This document shows positions 1 to 4,950 of a stretch of 7,682 nt of DNA, in pieces. A model generated the notes under the pieces. It made no database searches. It saw only the letters and a program-made list of their open reading frames with translations, and was not told where the DNA came from. This DNA is from Candidatus Atribacteria bacterium 1244-E10-H5-B2 (lineage in GTDB: Bacteria; Atribacterota; JS1; SB-45; 34-128), in contig NMQN01000402.1 in the NCBI GenBank assembly GCA_003575245.1, positions 1-7,682 of the forward strand, written 5' to 3'. Every line of letters starts with the position of its first letter. Position 1 is the first letter of the stretch. Position numbers and translations under genes: made by a program.

Positions 1-140
1 GTGGCTATATCATAGCAAATGCTTGGTTTTCTTTAACTGCAATGCCTAAAGACCTTTTTAATCTGATCTCTAAAGATGTGGTTGAATGGGAAAAGGTAGA
101 AGAAATAATTGAAGAATATTACTCGTATAATCTCGACTAG
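1..140 (+). CDS. 3' end of an unknown protein (5'-truncated by the window)
   Basis: An open frame enters from the left edge and ends at the TAG at 138-140, giving 45 C-terminal residues. It contains AWFSLTAMPKDLFNLIS and ends in an acidic, aromatic tail (EEIIEEYYSYNLD). The amphipathic, helical-looking composition and normal codon use argue for a real gene rather than a chance frame. A hairpin with a T-run lies about 60 bases downstream, consistent with an operon end. I do not recognise the family; the start and most of the protein are outside the window. Confidence 0.7.
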   Translation, partial: GYIIANAWFSLTAMPKDLFNLISKDVVEWEKVEEIIEEYYSYNLD

Positions 141-202
141 TTCAAAAGAAGAAAAAATATATACAGAATCAGGAGAGAAAAGAGAATATACTTTTGTTAA
201 AT

Positions 203-244
203 AAAAAGGCCGGTTGAGGCCTAAGTGCCGGTGTAGGTCTTTTT
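203..244 (+). terminator. Probable factor-independent terminator of the upstream gene
   Basis: AAAAAGGCC (203-211) pairs with GGTCTTTTT (236-244) through one G-U pair, and an alternative inner pairing CCGG (210-213) with CCGG (228-231) is possible. The right arm runs directly into a T-run. It lies between the end of the partial gene and the recombinase promoter, so it probably insulates the two. The loop is longish, which lowers confidence. Confidence 0.5.
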
Positions 245-253
245 CGATTTGAG

Positions 254-283
254 CCTGTGGTTACCTGTGGCTACCTGTGGCTG
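254..283 (+). repeat. Three tandem copies of a 10-bp unit, CCTGTGGYTA
   Basis: CCTGTGGTTA, CCTGTGGCTA and CCTGTGGCTG stand head to tail. The 10-bp period places each copy on nearly the same face of the helix, which suits a protein-binding array, but chance slippage is equally possible. It lies about 140 bp upstream of the recombinase -35 box. Confidence 0.6.
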
Positions 284-305
284 TTTAACCGGGTAATTAA
301 ACTCA

Positions 306-333
306 TTTAACAAAAGGGGTCTTGTGTTATATT
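306..333 (+). promoter_or_regulatory. Weak possible promoter with extended -10
   Basis: TTTAAC (306-311), a 16-bp gap, and TATATT (328-333) preceded by TGT form a weak extended -10 promoter candidate pointing at the recombinase. It is less convincing than the one at 418-446 and may be chance in AT-rich DNA. Confidence 0.25.
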
Positions 334-417
334 ATTTGATAGGTGTTTAAAATTCAAAGAATAGCTTATTATATAAAGGGTTTAATATATTATTAAAAAA
401 TATTTTATTGAAGAGGC

Positions 418-446
418 TTGACTTCGTATAACATAAGTTATAGAAT
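418..446 (+). promoter_or_regulatory. Sigma-70-type promoter of the recombinase gene with operator-like dyad
   Basis: TTGACT (418-423) and TAGAAT (441-446) are separated by exactly 17 bp. The spacer holds an inverted repeat, TATAAC (427-432) ATAA GTTATA (437-442), that overlaps the -10 box. The half-site GTTATA recurs at 457-462, 20 bp (two helical turns) downstream, and at 326-331. This layout suggests a repressor operator over the promoter; the protein is not identified. The SD AAGGTGGTG begins about 18 bp after the -10 box. Confidence 0.7.
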
Positions 447-479
447 AAAGAAAAATGTTATATAAGGTGGTGTAAAGAT

Positions 480-1055
480 ATGAACGTAGTTGAGCCGATT
501 CGAGATCCTAAAAAAATCTTAGCGATTAAAAGGAATCTGAAGGAAGAGGGGAATGCCCGGAATTATCTCTTATTTGTGGCTGGGGTAAACCTGGCCTTAC
601 GGATATCCGATTTATTATCTTTAAGGGTAAAGGATATTATCGATAAGCAGGGGAATATAAAAGAGTTTATTCACTTGAAGGAACGGAAAACTAAGAGGCA
701 AGTCAAGATCAAGTTAAATGATACAGTCAAAGAGGCTCTAAATTATTTTCTCGATAAGGCCAGGATAACCGACCCGGAGCAATATCTTTTTAAATCAGAG
801 AGAGGGAATCGAGCCTTAGATCGGGTTAGATCCTGGGGATTGATTCAGAAATGGATCAAAGAGGTTGGTCTGGAAGGTGAACGATACGGAACTCATACCC
901 TCAGAAAGACCTGGGGATATCAGGCTCGAATGCAGGGAGTCAGCATAGAAAAGATAAACGAGAAGTTAGGCCATAAATCCGTAATCGTAACTAAGAGATA
1001 TATCGGAATCAATCAGGAGGAAATAAATCTCTTAGAAGAGGAGATCTGTATTTAA
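480..1055 (+). CDS. Short tyrosine recombinase/integrase, catalytic domain only
   Basis: A 191-aa protein matching the catalytic half of the tyrosine recombinase (phage integrase) family, which cuts and rejoins DNA through a 3'-phosphotyrosine. The active-site set is complete: Arg41 in LALRISDLL, Lys70 in ERKTKR, His139 and Arg142 in THTLRKT, His165 in LGHKS and nucleophile Tyr174 in KRYIG. There is no room for the N-terminal arm-binding and core-binding domains of a typical 300-400 aa integrase. Short enzymes like this occur in Firmicutes temperate phages just before the packaging genes, which matches its place 0.8 kb before terminase. The start is supported by AAGGTGGTG 7 bp upstream and a promoter at 418-446. 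It may resolve multimers or flip DNA rather than integrate; its site is not known. Transcript is monocistronic as far as can be seen. Confidence 0.93.
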   Translation: MNVVEPIRDPKKILAIKRNLKEEGNARNYLLFVAGVNLALRISDLLSLRVKDIIDKQGNIKEFIHLKERKTKRQVKIKLNDTVKEALNYFLDKARITDPEQYLFKSERGNRALDRVRSWGLIQKWIKEVGLEGERYGTHTLRKTWGYQARMQGVSIEKINEKLGHKSVIVTKRYIGINQEEINLLEEEICI

Positions 1056-1138
1056 GGGTAAGTTTTTAACGAAAAAGGCCAATATACGCTTACGATTGTA
1101 TGTTAAATTTATTTGACCCCTCTTAAAAGGCAAAATTG

Positions 1139-1200
1139 AAGGCCTTATTTTTAGCTTAATCAATGAAAAGGCCTTATTTCTTATATCTTTTAGCTATTTT
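1139..1200 (+). terminator. Possible terminator after the recombinase, built from a repeated palindrome
   Basis: AAGGCCTTATTT occurs at 1139-1150 and again at 1168-1179. Because AAGGCCTT is self-complementary, the two copies can pair with each other as a stem, followed by a U-rich run (ATTTCTTATATCTTTT). This could end the recombinase transcript. The stem is interrupted and the U-tract is broken, so this is tentative. Confidence 0.4.
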
Positions 1201-1315
1201 TAGTCTTAATCGCTTTACCGTGGTGCAATAAATCATACGTGGAGATATAAGATTGACGCTTAGAAGGTGCTTAGAATCGTTTTTAAGGGTATTTTAGAGA
1301 GGTGAATTAGTTAAT

Positions 1316-1343
1316 ATTCACTATTCACTATTAACTAACGACT
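1316..1343 (+). repeat. Degenerate 7-bp tandem repeat (ATTCACT family)
   Basis: Successive 7-mers read ATTCACT, ATTCACT, ATTAACT, AACGACT. No start codon or frame fits the segment. It immediately precedes the 22-bp palindrome at 1348. Confidence 0.6.
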
Positions 1344-1347
1344 AACT

Positions 1348-1369
1348 AAATTATTGGTACCAATAATTT
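1348..1369. repeat. Perfect 22-bp palindrome centred on GGTACC
   Basis: The half-site AAATTATTGGT (1348-1358) is followed directly by its exact complement on the other strand (1359-1369), with no spacer. A perfect 22-bp dyad without a loop suits a dimeric DNA-binding protein or a recombinase/packaging recognition site better than an RNA hairpin. It sits in the non-coding interval between the recombinase and terminase genes. Confidence 0.85.
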
Positions 1370-1380
1370 TCCATTTAGAA

Positions 1381-1440
1381 GTGGTATGAGACCGGGGCGG
1401 ATTTATCCGCTCCCCACTATATAATATCTCGTATATAGTG
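1381..1440 (+). promoter_or_regulatory. Two overlapping hairpins in the leader of the packaging cluster
   Basis: The first hairpin joins GGGG-CGGAT (1394-1402) with ATCCG-CT-CCCC (1405-1415), with a two-base bulge; GTGG (1381-1384) can extend it by pairing with CCAC (1414-1417). The second joins CACTATATA (1415-1423) with TATATAGTG (1432-1440), nine perfect pairs around an 8-base loop. The extended first hairpin and the second share bases 1415-1417, so they partly exclude each other. No T-run follows, so a simple terminator is unlikely. Confidence 0.5.
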
Positions 1441-1444
1441 AATC

Positions 1445-1486
1445 GTATCGAATATTGAGTATCGAGTATAGCAGCTGTAGCAGCTG
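1445..1486 (+). repeat. Paired direct repeats: GTATCGARTA x2 and TAGCAGCTG x2
   Basis: GTATCGAATA (1445-1454) recurs as GTATCGAGTA (1459-1468), and TAGCAGCTG occurs in perfect tandem at 1469-1477 and 1478-1486. The second pair includes the palindrome CAGCTG twice. The cluster lies 45 bp upstream of the first small ORF of the terminase cluster. Arrays like this near terminase genes can be packaging (pac/cos) signals, but nothing here proves it. Confidence 0.6.
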
Positions 1487-1530
1487 CAGTCTCGACACGT
1501 TAGGACTATCTAAAGAGGTGAATTAGTATT

Positions 1531-1620
1531 ATGGCTACTATCAAGAAATTTATAATTAAACTATACCAGGTTATTGCTGATTTTATCTTATATCGTTCAT
1601 ATACTAAATTTAGGTGGTGA
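1531..1620 (+). CDS. 29-aa small protein, translationally coupled to the next ORF
   Basis: ATG at 1531 follows AGAGGTG (1514-1520) at a 10-bp spacing and the frame ends at TGA 1618-1620. The peptide MATIKKFIIKLYQVIAD... has basic ends and a hydrophobic, helical middle (FIIKLYQVIADFILY), so it could lie on or in a membrane. Its stop codon is embedded in the SD of the next gene (AGGTGGTGA, then ATT, then ATG at 1624), a classic coupling arrangement. It may act as a leader that delivers ribosomes to the next ORF, or be a functional micro-protein. Family unknown. Confidence 0.6.
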   Translation: MATIKKFIIKLYQVIADFILYRSYTKFRW

Positions 1621-1623
1621 ATT

Positions 1624-1818
1624 ATGGCCAGGGCAAACTTAATAAAGTTAAAGACCCTAAAACAGACTAAAAACTTTTATATATGGGAATTAAAAAGAAA
1701 GGAAAGTTTAACCGAAAGCGAAAAATCTAAATATTTGGTGGCCTTAAAATCAATTAATAAAATCATTCAGGAAAAAGAGAACTCCGGAGAAAAAGAAAAG
1801 CATAGGGTTACATTTTAA
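1624..1818 (+). CDS. 64-aa basic helical protein upstream of terminase (unknown)
   Basis: ATG at 1624 has the SD AGGTGG (1612-1617), which overlaps the stop of the 29-aa ORF. The product is very rich in Lys and Glu and looks fully helical (LKTLKQTKNFYIWELKRKES..., SINKIIQEKENSGEKEK). It sits where the small terminase subunit (TerS) is normally encoded, 22 bp before the terminase large-subunit start. At 64 aa it is much shorter than usual TerS proteins (about 100-180 aa), and no helix-turn-helix is obvious. It might be a reduced DNA-recognition partner of terminase, but that is inferred from position only. Confidence 0.8.
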   Translation: MARANLIKLKTLKQTKNFYIWELKRKESLTESEKSKYLVALKSINKIIQEKENSGEKEKHRVTF

Positions 1819-1840
1819 AAATTAGAGGTGATTAATCATT

Positions 1841-3412
1841 ATGGCTAAGAATAAAAAAAAGAGATCAAAGAAAAGTTTTTTAGTCAAGACTCCTGAGGCG
1901 AAAGCCCGGCAAGTGGAAGGAGCAAGAAAAGGGGGCGAACAGAGCGCTAAGAAACGAAGTATCGAAACAGAAAAAGAGGCCGAATATGATCCTTTTGGCA
2001 GGGATTATAAAAATGATATTATCAAATATCTTGAAGATCATTATTATATTATCGAAACAAAAAGTCCGGTAGTATTGGAGAACTGGCAAAAGACAAGGAT
2101 ATTTGAGCCTCTATTCAGATTAAATGATGAGGGCTTGCGTAGATATAGTTTAGCGGTTATCGGATTGCCTAAGAAAAATTCTAAATCTACAATGGCCAGT
2201 ATGGTAGCTAACTATTTTCTTTTTCAAGATGAGACTTACGGTGAGATAATCCTTACCGCTAACAGTAAAGAGCAATCTTCCTGGATCATATTCGATAAGC
2301 TGAGAAAGAGTTTACAGATGAATCAGAAACAATTAGAAGAAGTCAATATTTATGAAGATGTTATCGAAGTTAAAAAGACCGGAACTATTGCCAGGGTAAT
2401 CGCTCCGAATTACAAGACCGGCTCCGGGACTAACCCTAACCTGGTAATTTGGGACGAATTATGGGCTATGGAATTAGACCGCGATAGAAAATTTTGGGAC
2501 GAATTAACTACCGTGCCAACGAGAAAAAATCCCCTGAGCCTGGTAGTTTCCTATGCCGGATTTGATGAGGATTCCCTGTTATACGAACTCTATAAGAGAG
2601 GACTTGCTAAAATAGATGAGGAAATGTTTTTTATTTGGAGCCATAGGAATTTGGCCTCCTGGGTAACAAAGAAATATTTAAGCGGTCAAAGAGAAAGACT
2701 CAGACCGAATGCCTATTTAAGACTTCATGAAAACCGCTGGACTTCAAGTGAATCTGCTTTTGTATCTCCGGAGATGTGGGACGCTTGCGTTGATAATAAC
2801 CTGAGGCCTATCCTGCCGGGCTTTAAGGGAATACTGAGCGTGGGAATTGATATAGGCGTTTCACACGATAGTAGCTCGGTGGTAGGGGTATATAGAAAAG
2901 GTGATCAGGTTATTTTAGCGTGTCATAAATGTTGGATTCCCTCTAAGGATAATCCCATCGATATTGAGGAAACCGTTGAAGTCTATTTAAGGGAATTACA
3001 TAAAAATTATAATGTAGATTCTTTTACTTATGATCCTTACCAGTTTCACCGGAGCGGTATAAGTTTAGCAAGAGAGGGCTTGCCTATGGTGGAATTCCCT
3101 CAGACGACTGATAGGTTAGTTTTGGCCGGTGAGAATCTTTACAGTCTGATAAAGGGAAGAAATTTATCAGTTTATAAAGATCAGGAAGTCAGGAATCATA
3201 TTTTAAAGGCTATCGCAAAGGAAACACCGAGAGGGTTTAGATTGGTTAAGTCAAAGCAAAGCGATAGGATAGACTTAGCGATTGCTTTGGCTATGAGTGC
3301 AGTTAAGGCGGTTGGTATAGAAGAAGAGCCGGAGCAAATAATCGAATGGAAATCCGCAAGGGTAATCCCTCCTGATTGGGAAGATATGGAAGATCCTGGG
3401 AATCCCTGGTAG
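1841..3412 (+). CDS. terL: Phage terminase large subunit (ATPase-nuclease)
   Basis: A 523-aa complete terminase large subunit, the motor that pumps phage DNA into the prohead and cuts it. The ATPase half has a deviant Walker A, GLPKKNSKST (residues 108-117), like the P-K/R-K-N-G-K-S/T loop of the HK97-type Terminase_1 group; Walker B LVIWDEL with Asp205 and Glu206; and a likely coupling motif LVVSYAG (234-240). The RNase H-like nuclease half shows the expected acidic residues: Asp337 in GIDIG, Asp398 in FTYDPY and Asp478 in DRIDLAIAL. Residues 1-45 form a very basic extension (KKKRSKK, ARKGGEQSAKKRS) that could bind DNA or a partner, of note since no normal small subunit is seen. The SD AGAGGTG (1824-1830) lies 10 bp before the ATG. 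Length and motifs indicate an intact gene. Confidence 0.95.
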   Translation: MAKNKKKRSKKSFLVKTPEAKARQVEGARKGGEQSAKKRSIETEKEAEYDPFGRDYKNDIIKYLEDHYYIIETKSPVVLENWQKTRIFEPLFRLNDEGLRRYSLAVIGLPKKNSKSTMASMVANYFLFQDETYGEIILTANSKEQSSWIIFDKLRKSLQMNQKQLEEVNIYEDVIEVKKTGTIARVIAPNYKTGSGTNPNLVIWDELWAMELDRDRKFWDELTTVPTRKNPLSLVVSYAGFDEDSLLYELYKRGLAKIDEEMFFIWSHRNLASWVTKKYLSGQRERLRPNAYLRLHENRWTSSESAFVSPEMWDACVDNNLRPILPGFKGILSVGIDIGVSHDSSSVVGVYRKGDQVILACHKCWIPSKDNPIDIEETVEVYLRELHKNYNVDSFTYDPYQFHRSGISLAREGLPMVEFPQTTDRLVLAGENLYSLIKGRNLSVYKDQEVRNHILKAIAKETPRGFRLVKSKQSDRIDLAIALAMSAVKAVGIEEEPEQIIEWKSARVIPPDWEDMEDPGNPW

Positions 3413-3420
3413 AGATTGCT

Positions 3421-3449
3421 TTGACAATAATTTATCAATCTGTTATATA
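3421..3449 (+). promoter_or_regulatory. Strong extended -10 promoter behind terminase
   Basis: TTGACA (3421-3426), a 17-bp spacer and TATATA (3444-3449), with TG-T just before the -10 box, give consensus -35, optimal spacing and an extended -10. It starts 9 bp after the terminase stop and drives the zinc-ribbon gene at 3487. This makes the downstream genes independent of the terminase transcript. Confidence 0.75.
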
Positions 3450-3486
3450 TGTTAAAATATGTGTGTTTTTAAAGAAGGTGAAATCT

Positions 3487-3654
3487 ATGAGGATAAAAAA
3501 GGAAAGTCCGGTTTGCCCTAAATGTAATGGTAGGTATGTCTATGCCCGTATAAAGACCAATGATTTTTGGTGCAGGTATTGTAATTTTAAAGGATCCCGG
3601 AGACTTTTTTTTAGGAAAAAAAAGAAACGAAAAGTTCAGAAGGTAAAAGCCTAA
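3487..3654 (+). CDS. 55-aa zinc-ribbon protein, highly basic
   Basis: A small protein with two zinc-binding knuckles, CPKC (Cys10, Cys13) and CRYC (Cys29, Cys32), 15 residues apart, as in transposase- or transcription-type zinc ribbons. The last 15 residues are almost all Lys/Arg (FFRKKKKRKVQKVK), suggesting nucleic-acid binding. The ATG at 3487 is chosen because GAAGGTG (3474-3480) sits 6 bp upstream; an in-frame ATG at 3376 would lie inside terL and lacks an SD. It has its own promoter at 3421. A role in transcription control or DNA binding is plausible, but the target is unknown. Confidence 0.85.
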   Translation: MRIKKESPVCPKCNGRYVYARIKTNDFWCRYCNFKGSRRLFFRKKKKRKVQKVKA

Positions 3655-3677
3655 AATCGATATTTAGGAGGTATTTA

Positions 3678-4064
3678 ATGAATAAAAATAAAAAAATAAC
3701 AAGACGAACTATCGATCTTATTCTTGCGGTTTCTGATAAGCTTAGAAGAGAAATGGAACATTGGGAAATAACCGGGGAAAAAGATATACAGGACATTGGT
3801 GGTGGATATATATATTCAGTAATGTTAAATTTTGCCTATAACATATTAGTCAAGGAAGGCTACTCTGAAAAATACCTGGACGAGTTTTTTTTTAATGAGG
3901 GTGAGCTTGATAAACATAAGGAATGGACTGAGAAAGCACGAAAGTTTTATCATATTGGCCGAAAAGATCCCTCAAGGGCTATTAAAGAATTTTTTAATGA
4001 GAACCCTGCAGGGGTAAAATTAAGAATGGAAATTAATAAGTTATCGGAGAAATTTAATCAATAA
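3678..4064 (+). CDS. 128-aa hypothetical helical protein
   Basis: The ATG at 3678 follows a very good SD, AGGAGGT (3666-3672), 23 bp after the zinc-ribbon stop, so the two genes probably share a transcript. The protein is charged and helical, with an early basic stretch (MNKNKKITRRTIDLILAVSDKLRRE), a Gly-rich turn (IQDIGGGYIYSVM) and a hydrophobic helix (LNFAYNILVKEGY). No transmembrane segment, signal peptide or catalytic motif is evident. Family not recognised. A strongly structured segment begins within 10 bp of the stop. Confidence 0.88.
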   Translation: MNKNKKITRRTIDLILAVSDKLRREMEHWEITGEKDIQDIGGGYIYSVMLNFAYNILVKEGYSEKYLDEFFFNEGELDKHKEWTEKARKFYHIGRKDPSRAIKEFFNENPAGVKLRMEINKLSEKFNQ

Positions 4065-4071
4065 ATTTGGT

Positions 4072-4169
4072 GGTCCGGTAAAGACTAAAAGAACAGGACC
4101 GGATTGCCGGACCCTGCTCTCCTTCTTTTTAATAACCTTATTTCTGAGGGGAGCAGGGATATTAAAAAA
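4072..4169 (+). ncRNA. Structured segment 1: alternative hairpins plus long-loop stem
   Basis: GGTCCGG (4072-4078) can pair with CCGGACC (4107-4113), or its TCCGGT (4074-4079) can pair instead with ACCGGA (4098-4103). An 11-bp stem then joins CCCTGCTCTCC (4112-4122) and GGGGAGCAGGG (4148-4158), with one G-U, around a 25-base AT-rich loop. It is followed by GGGATATTAAAAAA. There is no T-run, so it does not look like an ordinary terminator. The second part closely resembles the segment at 5946-6033 in layout and flanks, with a different but still paired stem. It lies in the 3' region of the 128-aa gene and directly upstream of the first small-RNA promoter. Confidence 0.55.
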
Positions 4170-4185
4170 ATTTGGTAGATCCGGA

Positions 4186-4231
4186 GAGGAAAAAATAAAC
4201 TTGAATTATATAAAATATTGTTTTATAATAA
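4186..4231 (+). promoter_or_regulatory. Promoter copy A of duplicated cassette
   Basis: TTGAAT (4201-4206), a 17-bp spacer and consensus TATAAT (4224-4229). The 28 bases 4186-4213 are identical to 4339-4366, and the homology continues through the -10 box with only a few changes in the spacer. Transcription should start near 4236. Confidence 0.8.
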
Positions 4232-4235
4232 GAAT

Positions 4236-4316
4236 TGATAAAAAATCGAATATCGTTAGAGCGACCAGATCGCCATTAGAAGGTTCGGGAATGGACCTAT
4301 TTAATGGCGTTTTTTT
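4236..4316 (+). ncRNA. Candidate small RNA A (about 80 nt)
   Basis: A start near 4236 is set by promoter A and an end near 4316 by the terminator at 4271-4316. No SD-ATG pair is present, so the transcript is likely non-coding. The 5' half (AAAAAATCGAATATCGTT...) is related to that of RNA B (AAAAAATTAAATATTGTT...). GCGA (4261-4264) can pair with TCGC (4270-4273), overlapping the foot of the terminator stem. Function unknown; it could be a trans-acting RNA or an attenuated leader for the downstream cassette. Confidence 0.6.
4271..4316 (+). terminator. Strong factor-independent terminator of RNA A
   Basis: CGCCATTA (4271-4278) pairs perfectly with TAATGGCG (4302-4309), the inner AGGTTC (4281-4286) pairs with GGACCT (4293-4298) through one G-U, and seven T follow at 4310-4316. 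Confidence 0.88.
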
Positions 4317-4338
4317 GTTATAAGAGCCTAAAAAGAAA

Positions 4339-4384
4339 GAGGAAAAAATAAACTTGAATTATATAATAACTTGTTTTATAATAA
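4339..4384 (+). promoter_or_regulatory. Promoter copy B of duplicated cassette
   Basis: TTGAAT (4354-4359), 17-bp spacer, TATAAT (4377-4382). It is a near-identical copy of promoter A, 153 bp downstream. Conservation extends 15 bases upstream of the -35 box (GAGGAAAAAATAAAC), suggesting a shared upstream control element. Transcription should start near 4389. Confidence 0.8.
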
Positions 4385-4388
4385 TAAA

Positions 4389-4507
4389 AAGTAAAAAATT
4401 AAATATTGTTGCAGAGGGCCATTATCCACTTGAAAGCATTAAAGAACAACGTTACGGAGAGCTCCATTTCTGAGGGATTTATATTCCTTTTAAGTGGAGC
4501 TCTTTTG
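4389..4507 (+). ncRNA. Candidate small RNA B / attenuated leader (about 118 nt)
   Basis: The start is set by promoter B and the end by the terminator at 4459-4506. Two foldings compete: CCACTTGAAAG (4426-4436) pairs with CTTTTAAGTGG (4487-4497) over 11 bp with one G-U, whereas the terminator uses 4495-4502 as its right arm. Bases 4495-4497 are shared, so the upstream pairing would weaken termination. This is the logic of an attenuator, and the next gene starts at 4648. It may instead be a free small RNA. Confidence 0.55.
4459..4506 (+). terminator. Factor-independent terminator of RNA B
   Basis: GAGCTCCA (4459-4466) pairs perfectly with TGGAGCTC (4495-4502), with AGGGA/TTCCT as inner pairing, followed by TTTT (4503-4506). 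The U-tract is short, so read-through is possible. Confidence 0.75.
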
Positions 4508-4518
4508 CTTAAATAAAG

Positions 4519-4557
4519 AAAAAAGGATTTAAACCTCGACGGAGCAAATCCCTTTTT
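4519..4557 (+). terminator. Second hairpin terminator before the 95-aa gene
   Basis: GGATTT (4525-4530) pairs with AAATCC (4546-4551); after one A-C mismatch, AAAAA (4519-4523) pairs with TTTTT (4553-4557). The A-run on the left makes it a potential bidirectional terminator. With the previous one it forms a double block upstream of the gene at 4648, for which I see no clear promoter of its own. Confidence 0.6.
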
Positions 4558-4647
4558 CAAAAAAAATAATATTAACCGGTTTTCTATACTTACCGATTTT
4601 TTATATATTAGCATAAATTTTAAAAGAAATAAAGATAGGTGGTTAAA

Positions 4648-4935
4648 TTGGAAAGAATATCTCAATTAAATGTTTCGAAGTTAATGAAAATAAAATTAAT
4701 TCATAAAGAGATATACGGATATCAAAAAAAATGTTTGCAGGAATTAAAGATCGATGATCCTGAGGCCTACGAAAAAATAAGAAAAAAAAGGCTCAGATCT
4801 TATAGAAATTGGAAAAAAAATAATCCTGGTTATCTCCGGAAATGGTTTAAGAATGATTATAAAAAGAATCCGGAAAAGTATAAAAAATATAACGAAAAAG
4901 CCTATCTTAAAAAGGCTCAATCCGGGGAAAAATAA
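4648..4935 (+). CDS. 95-aa Lys-rich protein with repeated N-P-x-Y units (unknown), TTG start
   Basis: The frame is open from 4639, but GTG 4639 is part of the SD AGGTGG (4637-4642), so TTG at 4648, 5 bp downstream, is the likely start. The C-terminal half is extremely basic and shows related units, NNPGYLRKWFKNDYKK and KNPEKYKKYNEKAYLKK. Such N-P-x-K-Y-rich segments are seen flanking DNA-binding or HNH domains in phage proteins, but no nuclease motif is present here. Nucleic-acid binding is likely from charge alone. Two terminators lie upstream, so expression may depend on attenuation from promoter B. Confidence 0.8.
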   Translation: MERISQLNVSKLMKIKLIHKEIYGYQKKCLQELKIDDPEAYEKIRKKRLRSYRNWKKNNPGYLRKWFKNDYKKNPEKYKKYNEKAYLKKAQSGEK

Positions 4936-4950
4936 ATTGAATTTAATCTA

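Larger units (their letters stand above)
1298..1527 (+). repeat. 14-bp direct repeat AGAGGTGAATTAGT bracketing a palindrome-rich segment
   Basis: AGAGGTGAATTAGT occurs at 1298-1311 and 1514-1527. The second copy is the SD of the 29-aa ORF at 1531; the first has the same SD-like core but no start codon follows it. The roughly 200 bp between the copies hold all the palindromes described at 1316-1486. The layout could reflect an insertion or a duplication of a gene start; it could also be only SD similarity. Confidence 0.5.

Noticed and set aside
1253..1277. Promoter TTGACG/TAGAAT before the packaging cluster
   Set aside because: The boxes are only 13 bp apart, too close for a sigma-70 promoter.
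1880..2089. Minus-strand frames inside terL (also 3196-3438)
   Set aside because: Shadows of a clearly coding terminase frame with no SD or family signal.
3376..3486. N-terminal extension of the zinc-ribbon frame starting at ATG 3376
   Set aside because: It overlaps the end of terL and crosses the promoter at 3421; a good SD precedes ATG 3487 instead.
4236..4507. Retron-type msr/msd RNA or tracrRNA-like element
   Set aside because: No reverse transcriptase or Cas gene lies in the window, and the RNA folds do not show the expected paired ends.
4399..4665. Minus-strand frame of 88 codons
   Set aside because: It runs through the RNA B terminator and the second terminator, has no SD, and its hydrophobic Phe/Leu-rich product is typical of AT-rich antisense frames.
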